Positions 34,829 to 44,326 of a DNA stretch of 64,000 nucleotides are shown one piece after another (the stretch's first letter is position 1; the number at the start of each line of letters is the position of its first letter). The translations under genes and the position numbers were made by a program. The notes under the pieces are model-generated. The model worked only from the letters and a program-made list of their open reading frames with translations, searched no databases and was not told the DNA's origin. The stretch is from JACWAE01 sp963847595 (GTDB lineage Bacteria; Chloroflexota; Dehalococcoidia; SZUA-161), in contig CAWKAJ010000003.1 of assembly GCA_963847595.1 (NCBI GenBank), positions 248,001 through 312,000 on the forward strand. Reading direction: 5' to 3'.

Positions 34829-36304
34829 TTACATGGATTTGTGCATAAGGTGGTACTTGTACACCATATTGGCAACATTTATGCCTGAGTCCACCGCCTG
34901 GTGAGTGCCGACACCGTAGCCGCCGGCATCGCAGCCAACGTAGAATAACCCTTGAACCGGTGCTTTAGGTGAAGGCTTGTACTTGCCACACTGTCCGATT
35001 ACCTGCCCTAGCCCAATGCATTCCCCGCCTTGTCCTGGCAGCACCTGGTCACGGGTAAGGGCTGAGACCTCGCGTGTGGAATAGCCCTCTTTGAATTCGA
35101 TGTATTTTGGCAGTTCAGGCAAAGCCTTGAACAACATCTCCTCCCCTTTATCCCACCATCTCTTCTTCTCTTTGTCCGACATCTTTGGGTCAGCAGGACA
35201 CCAAAAACCAGTCATGAGCATCTGCTTGCCGGGAGGGGCTGCTTTGGGGTCGTAATTCGATGGGATTTCGTACCAGACAGTTACTTCTTCAGGCATCTCG
35301 CCTGACTTTGCCTTGAGCCATTTTTCAAGACTCCACGGGCTGTCTTGGGTGAATATTACTCCGTAAGGCTCTTTAACCACCTTCTTGCTCAGAAAATAGC
35401 GGGTGCCCATCATCCCCCACGATGGGACCAGTTCTTTGACATAATTCACATAGCTTTTGTCGAAATGCTCCTCACCCACCAGCTTAAGCACAGTGGGCTG
35501 GATGCCAACATTACTTACCACAATAGGAGCCTGAAAAGTGCCCTTTTTAGTGATCACGCCTGTGACTTTACCGTTATCTACAGTGATTTTCTCAACCCTG
35601 GCGCGCATCATTACCTTGCCGCCGTACTTTTCCACCGCCTGGGTGTAAGCACCAGCCAGCTTGCCGAACCCACCCTTGCAAAAAACCCCGCCACTACGCA
35701 GGAAGATGTCTTGCAAAGTCTTTATCGCTTCTGAGGCGACTAGAGCATCGACGGGCACCATGAAACATCCGTCTGCCACCGGACCAACGAGGAAAGCATA
35801 GAGGGATTTGTGCACACTGTAGCGGCCTAGCCAATCGGCGAAGCTGATGTCATGTAGAGTGTCTATCTCCTGCGGGGTCATCATTGTCAGTTCGGTGAAG
35901 AGTCTGAGGGCTTCTTCTCTATCCTTGGCCCCTACCTCCAGCCAGTCGAATATATCATCCGGATTCACTACCTGCCCCGGTGGTGGCTGGGGACCTACTA
36001 CGAACTTGCCCTTGGAGTTCTTGAATCGGGTGCCCTGAATGCCCGGCGCTACTAGCTCTGCTTTGCCCTCCATACCCAATTCTTTAAGTACAACCTCCAG
36101 CAGAGTTCCCTGGGTGGGAGCGCTGATAACCACCCAGGCTGTGTAAGTGAACCCCTTCTTGGAGAGAGACGTGGCCTTTCCGCCGGCTCGGGCATTCTTC
36201 TCCAGGAGCAGAACTTTAAGCCCTTTTTTTGCCAGCAATCCCGCGCAGGAGCTGCCTCCGAATCCTGCCCCAACCACAATCACATCATATTCTGGCTTCG
36301 CTAT
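34829..36304 (-). CDS. CrtI/phytoene desaturase-like FAD oxidoreductase with apparent ATA start
   Basis: A paralogue of about 491 residues: AKPEYDVIVVGAGFGGSSCA, LLEKNARAGGKATSLSKKG, the shared block IQPTVLKLVGEEHFDKSYV, and GLFYVGCDAGGYGVGTHQAV. Homologues begin M-A-K-x-Y-D. The codon at that place here is ATA (36302-36304), spaced correctly behind a GGGGGG ribosome site, so it is either a rare ATA start or a mutated ATG. The next usable start, GTG at 36283, would cut into the FAD-binding strand. Confidence 0.83.
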   Translation of the reverse strand: MAKPEYDVIVVGAGFGGSSCAGLLAKKGLKVLLLEKNARAGGKATSLSKKGFTYTAWVVISAPTQGTLLEVVLKELGMEGKAELVAPGIQGTRFKNSKGKFVVGPQPPPGQVVNPDDIFDWLEVGAKDREEALRLFTELTMMTPQEIDTLHDISFADWLGRYSVHKSLYAFLVGPVADGCFMVPVDALVASEAIKTLQDIFLRSGGVFCKGGFGKLAGAYTQAVEKYGGKVMMRARVEKITVDNGKVTGVITKKGTFQAPIVVSNVGIQPTVLKLVGEEHFDKSYVNYVKELVPSWGMMGTRYFLSKKVVKEPYGVIFTQDSPWSLEKWLKAKSGEMPEEVTVWYEIPSNYDPKAAPPGKQMLMTGFWCPADPKMSDKEKKRWWDKGEEMLFKALPELPKYIEFKEGYSTREVSALTRDQVLPGQGGECIGLGQVIGQCGKYKPSPKAPVQGLFYVGCDAGGYGVGTHQAVDSGINVANMVYKYHLMHKSM

Positions 36305-36364
36305 GATATCCCCCCTTCGCTACCAACAGAGCCAAAAATTGAAGGGCGATATTGGCAGGTCTGA

Positions 36365-36625
36365 TTAGAAATCGCCGGGATGATTCGGGTTCTTGTTACG
36401 CATTTGAGCGGGAGACAATATGAACGAAATGATGGGACGTTTGGCGCAGCTCTTTATAACCTTCGTCATGTCACGGTGGTTTACGCCGACCCTAAGCTTC
36501 CATTTTACGGGATCAATAACGTCCACATACATTATCAGGTAGTCTCCCTGACGCTTTATATCGCTGATAGACCCGGTGAGTTGGGTCTTGCCCAGACCCG
36601 TTGACCTCATCAACATGTTGAACAC
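36365..36625 (-). CDS. Small unrecognised protein
   Basis: An 86-codon frame that exactly fills the gap between two flavoprotein genes, starting with GTG at 36625 directly behind AAGGGGGG, or with ATG at 36616. The sequence (KTQLTGSISDIKRQGDYLIM, then VDVIDPVKWKLRVGVNHRDM) alternates like a small beta-rich domain and ends in a polar tail. I do not recognise the family. The good ribosome site, operon-like fit and lack of another explanation make coding likely but not certain. Confidence 0.5.
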   Translation of the reverse strand: MFNMLMRSTGLGKTQLTGSISDIKRQGDYLIMYVDVIDPVKWKLRVGVNHRDMTKVIKSCAKRPIISFILSPAQMRNKNPNHPGDF

Positions 36626-36668
36626 CCCCCTTTTGGGCCGTACTGGATGCGGCCTTTTTTGTTATCGC

Positions 36669-38300
36669 TTAAAGGATATAGCCCTTTTCACGCGCCTTGG
36701 TGACTGTCTCAGGCTCCTTCCACCATTTCTTTATGCCACACTCCTCTGCTATGGTGTTGGAACAGACGTACCCCGGACCCCAGATTACACAGCCTCCAGG
36801 CCAGACACATGCCCCGCCTACAAACAGGTTCTTTATCGGTGTAACATTATGCGAACACTCCTGGTTGGGCCTGAGGTATCCCATCTGCAGTGGGTGGTAT
36901 TGCCCTTGCTTATAGGAGCCCCTGACCATGTTGGCGAACTTGTTCTGGATGTCAGCCGGTGTAGTTATGTTCCACCACAGCACCTTTTCCTTGGTAATAT
37001 TGGGTGCATATTTCTGCAGAGTAGCTAACTGGTACTCGGCAATCTTCTCCCTGAACTTAAACTTCAGCCATCCTTCTGAGCCGCCATCCTTGAGGGCGAA
37101 GGGTGCCATCTGTGAAAGCAGACCTGTAGCTCTTCCCGGAGGTGCCTGGTAGGGGTCATGCACGCTAGGGAAGCTAGCTATATAGCCAGCAGTCTTCGGC
37201 AACTCACCTTTAGCCATCAAGTCCCATTCGTGCCGAAGTTCATCTGAGCTGTTGTAGCCCAGGACGTAAATAAAAGCCTTATTGATATCTGGATTAGACT
37301 CCGCAGCCTTGAATTTGGGTGGTTCCTCCAGAGCCAGGTGCAGGTCGCACAGGCTCCATTTCTCCCACTGCCAGACTTTGATCATGTCTACGAAGTCCTT
37401 TTGCAGCTTGTCCTCACCGACGTATTTAAGGAAGGTCTGATGTGTGTCTATGGTGCTGACCACTGCCTTGTTGGCCATGAACTTGGTGCCATCCTCCAAC
37501 TCCACGCCTTTGGCTGTGCCGTTCTCCACAATGATTCGCTTTATCTGGGCACTCTGCCTAATCTGCCCTTTGTTCTCAAAGATTATCTTTAGCAAAGCGT
37601 TGGAAACCCTGTGCGACCCGCCTGCTGTGAGATAGTAGTTGGACATTCTATTGAAGTACAACGGGATCAGATACCCAACTCCCGACTGGCTGTAGTCCAA
37701 ACCCCAGTGGCAGACAGCATAAAGCATGAGTGTCCTGACGTGGTCATTTTCAAATCTCTCCTTGATCACCTCATCAGGGGTTTTTTCTGCGAATTCCGTG
37801 AGCTTGCTGCCGAGCTTAGATGATGCAGCTCGTGCGGCCATGAGGGGGGCCGGCTCGGGTTTGACGAAGGTCTGAGGGCCTACCATCTCCCTCATGAGTT
37901 CGTCGCACTCGCGATAGAAATCGCGATAGGAATCGGCATCTTTCTTGGAGAACTTGGCTATCGAAGCGCAGGTCTTCTCCGGGTCTGTATAAATACAGAT
38001 GCACTTACCGTCTGGCAGAGGCATTGCCCACTGGAGCTCGGGGCGGATATGCCTAACGCCGTATTGCTCTTCTAGCTTGAAGTCATGATAGATGGGAGCA
38101 TAGTCCACCATCATGTGAAATACGGCATGGGTGTTGTGGAAGAAGTCCGGGAGGGTTATCTGCTCGGTGGCCAGTCCTCCCCCCGCTTCATATCTTTTCT
38201 CCAGCAGCAAGACCTTCTGCCCTGCTTTACTCAGGTAGGCACCGATGGCCAGCCCATTGGGGCCTGAGCCTATGATGATGACGTCGTATTGCCCTGACAT
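36669..38300 (-). CDS. CrtI-like FAD oxidoreductase, divergent longer type
   Basis: A flavoprotein of 543 residues with GQYDVIIIGSGPNGLAIGAY, LLLEKRYEAGGGLATEQITL and C-terminal LFVGGACVWPGGCVIWGPGY. It lacks the IQPTVLKLVGEEHFDKS block of the 490-residue group, and is closer to the general NAD(P)/FAD-dependent phytoene dehydrogenase-like family. AGGAGGCAAG precedes the ATG. Its substrate is unknown; the neighbours are the small protein at 36365 and the CoA-transferase subunits. Confidence 0.85.
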   Translation of the reverse strand: MSGQYDVIIIGSGPNGLAIGAYLSKAGQKVLLLEKRYEAGGGLATEQITLPDFFHNTHAVFHMMVDYAPIYHDFKLEEQYGVRHIRPELQWAMPLPDGKCICIYTDPEKTCASIAKFSKKDADSYRDFYRECDELMREMVGPQTFVKPEPAPLMAARAASSKLGSKLTEFAEKTPDEVIKERFENDHVRTLMLYAVCHWGLDYSQSGVGYLIPLYFNRMSNYYLTAGGSHRVSNALLKIIFENKGQIRQSAQIKRIIVENGTAKGVELEDGTKFMANKAVVSTIDTHQTFLKYVGEDKLQKDFVDMIKVWQWEKWSLCDLHLALEEPPKFKAAESNPDINKAFIYVLGYNSSDELRHEWDLMAKGELPKTAGYIASFPSVHDPYQAPPGRATGLLSQMAPFALKDGGSEGWLKFKFREKIAEYQLATLQKYAPNITKEKVLWWNITTPADIQNKFANMVRGSYKQGQYHPLQMGYLRPNQECSHNVTPIKNLFVGGACVWPGGCVIWGPGYVCSNTIAEECGIKKWWKEPETVTKAREKGYIL

Positions 38301-38329
38301 TCTTGCCTCCTTACTTAAAGAACTCTTAG

Positions 38330-39019
38330 TTACATAAGCTCGATTTCATGGCATTTGGGGTCGACGACAAGCTTGGGCTCGGTTAAGACCTGCACGTCCT
38401 CAGGAGTCCATCCCGGTGCCACTTCCTTGAGAACAAGCCCCTTCTTTGTGACCTCGATAACGGCGATATCGGTTACAATGAGTTTGACACACTTGTGTGC
38501 GGTTACCGGATAAGAGCACTTTTTGACAATCCGATAGCCGCCATCTTTGGTTGTGTGGTTCATTGCGATGATTACTTTCTTAGCTCCACAAGCTAAATCC
38601 ATGGCACCACCTATGGTGCCTATCTGCCTATCAGGCAAAAAGTGATTAGCCAGGTCACCTTTTTCCGCGACCTGGTAAGCTCCCATGACACTGATGTCTA
38701 TATGCCCACCCCTGACCATGACAAAAGATTCATCATGACTAAAGAAAGACATTCCCGGTGCCACTTTTACTGTCTGCCCACCGGCGTTGACAAGGTCAAG
38801 GTCGCCCTCTCCAGGCAGCGTTATCTCGCCAAAGCCAAGGACACCGTTCTCACTATGAAATATTACTTCCCTGCCTGCCGGGACAAAGTTCGCCGCTAAC
38901 CCCGGGATGCCTATACCGAGATTGACCACATTGCAATCCTGAAACTCTTTGGCAACGCGAAGGGCCATAATCTGCCTATCCAGTTTTTCCTTCTTGATGA
39001 GGTCGGCTTTTGTAGTCAT
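38330..39019 (-). CDS. CoA-transferase family I, beta subunit
   Basis: A protein of 229 residues of the 3-oxoacid CoA-transferase B type. It has the catalytic-Glu motif HSENGVLGFGE and the start GIGIPGLAANFVPAGREVIF. The pattern GGHIDISVMGAYQVAEKGDLAN and CSYPVTAHKCVKLIVTDIAVIE is typical. It overlaps the alpha-subunit gene by four bases. The pair moves CoA between a pathway acid and a donor acyl-CoA. Confidence 0.93.
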   Translation of the reverse strand: MTTKADLIKKEKLDRQIMALRVAKEFQDCNVVNLGIGIPGLAANFVPAGREVIFHSENGVLGFGEITLPGEGDLDLVNAGGQTVKVAPGMSFFSHDESFVMVRGGHIDISVMGAYQVAEKGDLANHFLPDRQIGTIGGAMDLACGAKKVIIAMNHTTKDGGYRIVKKCSYPVTAHKCVKLIVTDIAVIEVTKKGLVLKEVAPGWTPEDVQVLTEPKLVVDPKCHEIELM

Positions 39020-39828
39020 CTGGCTCCCCTCTTCCTCGGAGCTTTCTTAAGGTCGGCCTCATACTTCTTACGGGATTCCTTGGCCTCGGTGTCAGTCGTC
39101 TCTTCCTCCATTCTGGGGGCTTCCTTAGGACGAGCCACCACTCTGTCCACATATATGCCCGGCGTCACTATGGCTTCGGGGTCCAGTGCGCCCAACTCTA
39201 CTATTTCGTCCACTTCGGCAATGGTCACCTTGGCTGCGCCAGCCATAGTGGGATTGAATGTCCTCGATGTCCCCCTGTAGACAAGGTTGCCCCAGCGGTC
39301 TCCCTTATAGGCGTGTATCAGAGCGAAATCAGCCTTGATGGGCAGTTCAAGGATATACTCGCGACCATCAATAATCTTCTTCTCCTTGCCCTCCTCGACC
39401 GTTGTTCCTACTCCCACTTGCACATAGAAACCGCCAATGCCAGCCTTGGCCGCTCTGATTCGCTCTGCCAGGGTACCTTGGGGAACCATCTCGATTTCAA
39501 CCTTTCCTGCCCTGAGCAGTTTTTCGAAGTTATTCACATATAGCGCGCTGACTGGGGCAGCGACAATAGCCTTCTTTATGCGCATGTTCCTGACCAGGAT
39601 ATCCATATCCTCGGGAAACGGTGCTCCCGCTATCCGCCACACATCGGCGCCAAAACCTGTGCTATTGGATACTGTGGTGAGATTCTTTACTCCCTTTCTA
39701 TCAAGAGCCTCCAGCAAGCAACTCGGCGTGCTAACTACTGTACCGAAGCCGCCGACCATGATGACAGCTCCATCCTCTATGTCAGCAACTGCTTCATCGA
39801 AGCTGGCTACTATTTTATTTATCGGCAT
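39016..39828 (-). CDS. CoA-transferase family I, alpha subunit
   Basis: A protein of 270 residues: NKIVASFDEAVADIEDGAVI, MVGGFGTVVSTPSCLLEAL, FYVQVGVGTTVEEGKEKK and ALIHAYKGDRWGNLVYRG, the order found in acetate/3-oxoacid CoA-transferase alpha subunits. A charged tail of about 40 residues (EEETTDTEAKESRKKYEADL) extends beyond the family core. It overlaps the beta subunit by ATGA, so the two are coupled. Confidence 0.93.
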   Translation of the reverse strand: MPINKIVASFDEAVADIEDGAVIMVGGFGTVVSTPSCLLEALDRKGVKNLTTVSNSTGFGADVWRIAGAPFPEDMDILVRNMRIKKAIVAAPVSALYVNNFEKLLRAGKVEIEMVPQGTLAERIRAAKAGIGGFYVQVGVGTTVEEGKEKKIIDGREYILELPIKADFALIHAYKGDRWGNLVYRGTSRTFNPTMAGAAKVTIAEVDEIVELGALDPEAIVTPGIYVDRVVARPKEAPRMEEETTDTEAKESRKKYEADLKKAPRKRGAR

Positions 39829-39876
39829 TCAGCATCACCTCACTCTGAATTGCAGAATATCTATCAATTGTTATCG

Positions 39877-41349
39877 CTAACCGGCGGTTCGCCTCTTTAT
39901 GTGATATTGAAGCACCATGCGGGCGACATTGATTCCTGACTCTGCTGCCTGGTGTGTTCCCATACCGGAGCCGCCTGCGTCAGACCCCACGTAGAAAAGC
40001 CCGCGGACAGGTGCTTTCGGTGAAGGCTTGTATTTACCACATTGCCCTACTATTTGAGCCAAGCCCACACACTCGCCGCCCTGTCCCGGCAATACATGGT
40101 CTCGTGTTGCGGCTGAGACTTCGGCCGGTCCTTCGAACTCTTTGTACATGACGGCATCCATAACCTCAGGAAAGACTTTGTCCAACATCTCGTCCATCTT
40201 CTTGTACAGTTCCTTTACGGTTCCGGTTGCCTCAGGGTCGGGCAGGCAGATGGTACCGGCGATGAAACACTGCTTGCCCGGAGGCGACATTGTGGGATCG
40301 TAATTGGACGGGACGATACCGAACAGAATGACTTCCTTGGGCACCTGCCCCTGTTTCACTTTGAGGAAACGTTCTACGTTCCACCAGCTATCATCGGACC
40401 ACATCATGTACATCGGAAATTTCAGCACCGGTTTGTTGAGGAAGTATTTGACAGCAGTGAAGGCCCAGCCGGGCACCAGGTCCTTGACGTAGTTTACGTA
40501 GCTCTTGTCGAAGTGCTTCTCGCCCACCAACTTGAGCACGGTAGGCTGGATTCCTGCGCTGCTTATGACGATGGGCGCTTTGAACTCGCCATCAGCAGTG
40601 GCTACGCCGGTGACCTGTCCGTCCTTGATGTTTATCTTCTCAACTCTGGCTCGTGTCTTCACCTCTCCTCGATTGGCCTTGAATGCTTTGGCTAAAGTAT
40701 CCAGGAGGCGTCCGAAGCCTCCGACATAATAGCCACCACCACCGCTGAGTGCGATGTGTTGCAAAATCTTGACCTGCTCAGAGGCCGATACCAGGTCGAT
40801 GGGCTCTGCCAGCGAGGCATTGGAGTGCATAGCCAGATAGCTGTAAAGGCCGTAAGGCGTATCGTGTTGAGTGATATACTCCTGGAAGGTCATGTCATCC
40901 AAGGCATCTAACTTATCTGGCGGCATCATAGCGATCTCGGTGAGTATGGCAAGGGCGCGCTCTTGCTCTTGGGCATCCAGTCCGAAGAGGTTGAAGAACT
41001 CCGCGGGATCTTGTACTCCTTCCGTTTGGTGAGAAATAGTCGTCTTGTACTTTTTCCACTGCGAACTTCTATAAGCAAGGCATGCTTCTTCCAAATAGAT
41101 TGGCTTCAATTCAGACTCAATTCCCAGGAGATTGAAGGCTGTGGCAAAAGCTGGCCCCCGCATGGGCACCTGGAGTTTGGGCGCCAATTCGTATCTGAAA
41201 CCATCTCGTTCTGCGCCGACTGCCTTGCCGCCGGCAGCCTTGTTCTTTTCCAGCAGCACTATCTTTAATCCCCACTTGGCTAGAAGGGCAGCGCAGGTCA
41301 GGCCTCCGGGCCCACCACCTATGACAATGGCATCGTATTGTTTTGCCAT
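39877..41349 (-). CDS. CrtI/phytoene desaturase-like FAD oxidoreductase
   Basis: A paralogue of 490 residues: KQYDAIVIGGGPGGLTCAAL, VLLEKNKAAGGKAVGAERDG, IQPTVLKLVGEKHFDKSYV and GLFYVGSDAGGSGMGTHQAA. It belongs to the same close subgroup as the 25932, 27458 and 34829 copies. The four differ most in the middle third, as expected of enzymes that share a cofactor frame but act on different intermediates. Confidence 0.85.
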   Translation of the reverse strand: MAKQYDAIVIGGGPGGLTCAALLAKWGLKIVLLEKNKAAGGKAVGAERDGFRYELAPKLQVPMRGPAFATAFNLLGIESELKPIYLEEACLAYRSSQWKKYKTTISHQTEGVQDPAEFFNLFGLDAQEQERALAILTEIAMMPPDKLDALDDMTFQEYITQHDTPYGLYSYLAMHSNASLAEPIDLVSASEQVKILQHIALSGGGGYYVGGFGRLLDTLAKAFKANRGEVKTRARVEKINIKDGQVTGVATADGEFKAPIVISSAGIQPTVLKLVGEKHFDKSYVNYVKDLVPGWAFTAVKYFLNKPVLKFPMYMMWSDDSWWNVERFLKVKQGQVPKEVILFGIVPSNYDPTMSPPGKQCFIAGTICLPDPEATGTVKELYKKMDEMLDKVFPEVMDAVMYKEFEGPAEVSAATRDHVLPGQGGECVGLAQIVGQCGKYKPSPKAPVRGLFYVGSDAGGSGMGTHQAAESGINVARMVLQYHIKRRTAG

Positions 41350-41415
41350 CTTCCCCCCAAATTTTCTCTATATCCTATGAATACGGCGGGGTACCCTTTA
41401 TTTCGTAAAGCTGCT

Positions 41416-43158
41416 TTATTTCTTGCGATATGTATGATTTGGTTTGGCTGAAGCCCGCGCCCTCTTTCTTACCTTCCACAGCTCTGCTACTAGTGAGTCC
41501 GGCTCCTCTTTACCCTTTTCCTCCCATGGCTTGCCCAGCCCCAGGTCAGTAGCGATTATTTTGTAGCAGTTGTAGGACTCGGATGCGCCTGCATTGGAGC
41601 CTACATGCCAGCAGCCACCGGTGCCGTAGAGATTAGGTATAGGTGTTCTATGGTTGGCCAGCTCAGGCATAGGCCTGTTCTCGAAGACCTGGAACGGTGA
41701 GCGGTCGATCCCTGCCATCGCTCCCAGGGGGCCGAGGTTCCTCATACGAAGGTGGTCGTAGGGCGTGTTCGAGTCGACTCCAATAACGTTGTCCCAGGTC
41801 ATATTGGGGGCATACTGCTGCCAGATGGTTATCAGGTTCTCGGCATAGCGCCTCTTTATCCCCAGCCATTCCCTCTCGCTGAACCGACTAACGGGCGGAG
41901 ATAGCTGCTCGTTCTGGACCACGTGCTTGCCTGGGGGCGCATAGGATGGGTCAACTAGGCTATGGCAGCCCACAGTGGGGCAGTAATCCTCGAGCGGAGG
42001 TAATGTCTGCAGCTTCTCATACAGGCACTCTCTAGCGATGTGTATTGGGTCAGGGTCAGGCTGCAAACCGAGCCACTGGCACTCATGTATGTCGGGATTG
42101 AAGGCCTCGGCCTTGTACTTGGGCGCCTCATGCACGGCGAACGAGTACCACATCAAACATCCGAAGCCTTTCTGTAGAAGGTGCAGTCGCGTGGCCATGT
42201 TCTCCGGTATATGTTCTCTGCCTATTATCTCGAAGCACAGTTGCTCGGGAGATAGACCGGCGCTTACCACTATTTTTCTAGCTTTAACCTGGCTGCCATC
42301 CTTTAGACGGATGCCGGTGGCAGTTCCATTCTCGATAATTGCCTTCTCTACGTCGGCATGGGTGAAGAACTTGCATCCCATCTGCACCAGAAGCTGGTGG
42401 GCAGCATGGGCCGCCTGATGCGTGCCTCCGCGGCAGAAGCCAATCAGCGGGGCCTGGCCGGCCATGCCGAACACCATGGCTCCCTGACCCGGCTCGTTGA
42501 TGTCCATGGCACCCGATACGCACCACCTCAAGATGCATGACTGGAGTTCCTTGCTCTCGAAGAACTCCAGGGCCGACCGATAGGCGCTTGCCTGAAGGAT
42601 CAGGCTGTCCGGTGCGAAGCCGGCCTCGAGGAGCTTGGGATAGAGAGCCATCTGCCGTTCCATGTACTCAGGGTTGCTCAACCACTCCGAGGGGACGTAG
42701 CACCGATCCACGGTGACTCTCTGGTACTCATCGCTCTGGTCCAGGTCCCGTAGCTTAATCCACTTCTCGGCATCCTTCTCCGAGAACCGTGCAATCTCCT
42801 TTGCCGTACGCTCCCAGGTGGGATCATGCTTGTCGCTGTAGATGGCTAATGCCGTTTCATTATTCTTGAAAACAAAGCCATCGGCGCAGAGGTGCTGGTC
42901 CCACTGCGCCCCGTAGTCCCAGAACTCGGGGAAATCGCGGTACAGCGGCGTCCAGTAGAAGGGAAGTATTATATTGGCATGATCGTTGCCTCGGAAGCCT
43001 GGAGCTGCGATTTCTTCGGTGCACAGGCAGCCGCCGATTTCATGTCTTCTCTCGAAAATACCTACGCTCATACCCCCATATTTTATGAGGTATAGTGCAA
43101 GAAATAGCGCTTTGTTTCCGCCTCCCACAATCACAGCATCGAACGTTTCATCAGCCAT
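41416..43158 (-). CDS. CrtI-like FAD oxidoreductase, divergent longest type
   Basis: A flavoprotein of 580 residues with ETFDAVIVGGGNKALFLALY, IFERRHEIGGCLCTEEIAAP and C-terminal LYGTGGCWHVGSNAGASESY. The first dinucleotide motif is GGGNKA and not GxGxxG with a final Gly, and the C-terminus adds about 50 residues, partly basic (KVRKRARASAKPNHTYRKK). It lacks the shared block of the 490-residue subgroup. It is probably a distinct enzyme within the same pathway. Confidence 0.82.
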   Translation of the reverse strand: MADETFDAVIVGGGNKALFLALYLIKYGGMSVGIFERRHEIGGCLCTEEIAAPGFRGNDHANIILPFYWTPLYRDFPEFWDYGAQWDQHLCADGFVFKNNETALAIYSDKHDPTWERTAKEIARFSEKDAEKWIKLRDLDQSDEYQRVTVDRCYVPSEWLSNPEYMERQMALYPKLLEAGFAPDSLILQASAYRSALEFFESKELQSCILRWCVSGAMDINEPGQGAMVFGMAGQAPLIGFCRGGTHQAAHAAHQLLVQMGCKFFTHADVEKAIIENGTATGIRLKDGSQVKARKIVVSAGLSPEQLCFEIIGREHIPENMATRLHLLQKGFGCLMWYSFAVHEAPKYKAEAFNPDIHECQWLGLQPDPDPIHIARECLYEKLQTLPPLEDYCPTVGCHSLVDPSYAPPGKHVVQNEQLSPPVSRFSEREWLGIKRRYAENLITIWQQYAPNMTWDNVIGVDSNTPYDHLRMRNLGPLGAMAGIDRSPFQVFENRPMPELANHRTPIPNLYGTGGCWHVGSNAGASESYNCYKIIATDLGLGKPWEEKGKEEPDSLVAELWKVRKRARASAKPNHTYRKK

Positions 43159-43204
43159 CGTAACCCTCCTTCAGAAAATCTTCTTAAATGTTATAAGGGC
43201 AGAC

Positions 43205-43849
43205 CTAGAACTTGATTATGCTGCGTATTATCTGTCCCTTCTCCAGCGCCTCAAAAGCATCATTGATTTCATCGAGGCTGTATGTCTTGGTAATCAGCTT
43301 ATCTATGGGCAGTCTGCCACTCATGTACAGGTCAATGTATCGCGGTATATCAATCTGCGGCTTTATATCGCCCTGGACGCTTCCGGTGATGGTCTTGCCA
43401 AGGAGAAACTCATATGTAGGAATGCTAAGAGCAGTGCCCAGCGGCGCCATGCCTACAACGATAAGCTTGCCTCCCAATCTAATCGAGGAAAATGCTTGGG
43501 CCATAACATCCACGTTACCGATGCATTCCAGGGCGTAATCTGCTCCCCCGCCGGTTATCTCCATAACCTTAGCCATAGGGTCATCTTGTGAAGCATTTAT
43601 TAAATATTCAGCGCCAAGCTTCTTAGCCATGTTCAGCTTCTTATCCAGGGTATCAACGGCGATGATTTTGCCTGCCCCGGCCAGCCTGGCACCCATAACG
43701 GCGCTTAGCCCCACGCCACCACAACCGAAAATAGCGATGCTTTCGCCGGGCTTTACGCCCGTGGAATTGATAGCAGCACCGATGCCGGTGCTCGTACCGC
43801 AGCCCAAGAGACACACGACATCGAGCGGGGCATCGTCTCGCACCTTCAC
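43205..43849 (-). pseudogene. Zinc alcohol dehydrogenase, C-terminal half (frameshifted gene)
   Basis: It encodes the Rossmann half of a class III-type zinc alcohol dehydrogenase: LLGCGTSTGIGAAINSTGVK with the third catalytic zinc ligand Cys, GCGGVGLSAVMGARLAGAGK and IIAVDTLDKKLNMAKKLGA. It opens with GTG overlapping the stop of the N-terminal half by four bases. The joined protein would read VVHERPV-VKVRDDAPL, so a single missing base in CCTGTGTGAAGGTG explains the break. Reinitiation at this GTG could still make a separate chain, but the fold of a working dehydrogenase needs both halves. Confidence 0.8.
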
Positions 43850-44295
43850 ACAGGGCGCTCATGTACCACAGTGTACTCGGCATAGCTCGCAAGGCCGAAC
43901 ATGTGGTTCAGTTCATCCTTACCTTTGTGCAGGCGTTTTCCGCCCCCAGGTAGAGTCGCCATTGACATTATGGGCATATTCTCTACACATTGAGTTGGTT
44001 TGCCCTCTACGCAATAGCGGCATTTCCCACATGAAAAAGAGACCATCATCACTACATGGTCGCCGGGCTGGAGAGTAGTCACACCTGGCCCCACCTTCTC
44101 TACAATTCCTGCCCCCTCATGTCCTGGTACCACCGGCATAGGTACGGGCATCTCGCCTTTCATAAAATGGAGGTCGCTATGGCATACCCCAGTAGCCACA
44201 AGCTTCACCAGCACTTCATTGGCCTGCGGCTCGTCAAGAGTGACCTTCTCTACCTTCAGTGGCGTATTGGGCTCGTACAATACCGCTGCCTTCAT
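43846..44295 (-). pseudogene. Zinc alcohol dehydrogenase, N-terminal half (frameshifted gene)
   Basis: It encodes the GroES-like half of a zinc alcohol dehydrogenase: GVCHSDLHFMKGEMP and PGHEGAGIVEKVGPGV with two catalytic zinc ligands, and the four-Cys structural zinc site CGKCRYCVEGKPTQC. It ends prematurely at TGA (43846-43848) in VVHERPV. Family members run on for about 220 residues, supplied here by the frame beginning at 43849. Either a true frameshift or an assembly error. The intact enzyme would oxidise an alcohol for the aldehyde:ferredoxin oxidoreductase further upstream. Confidence 0.8.
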
Positions 44296-44326
44296 TATGC
44301 CTCCTATCTTTCGTTGACCTCTTTAT

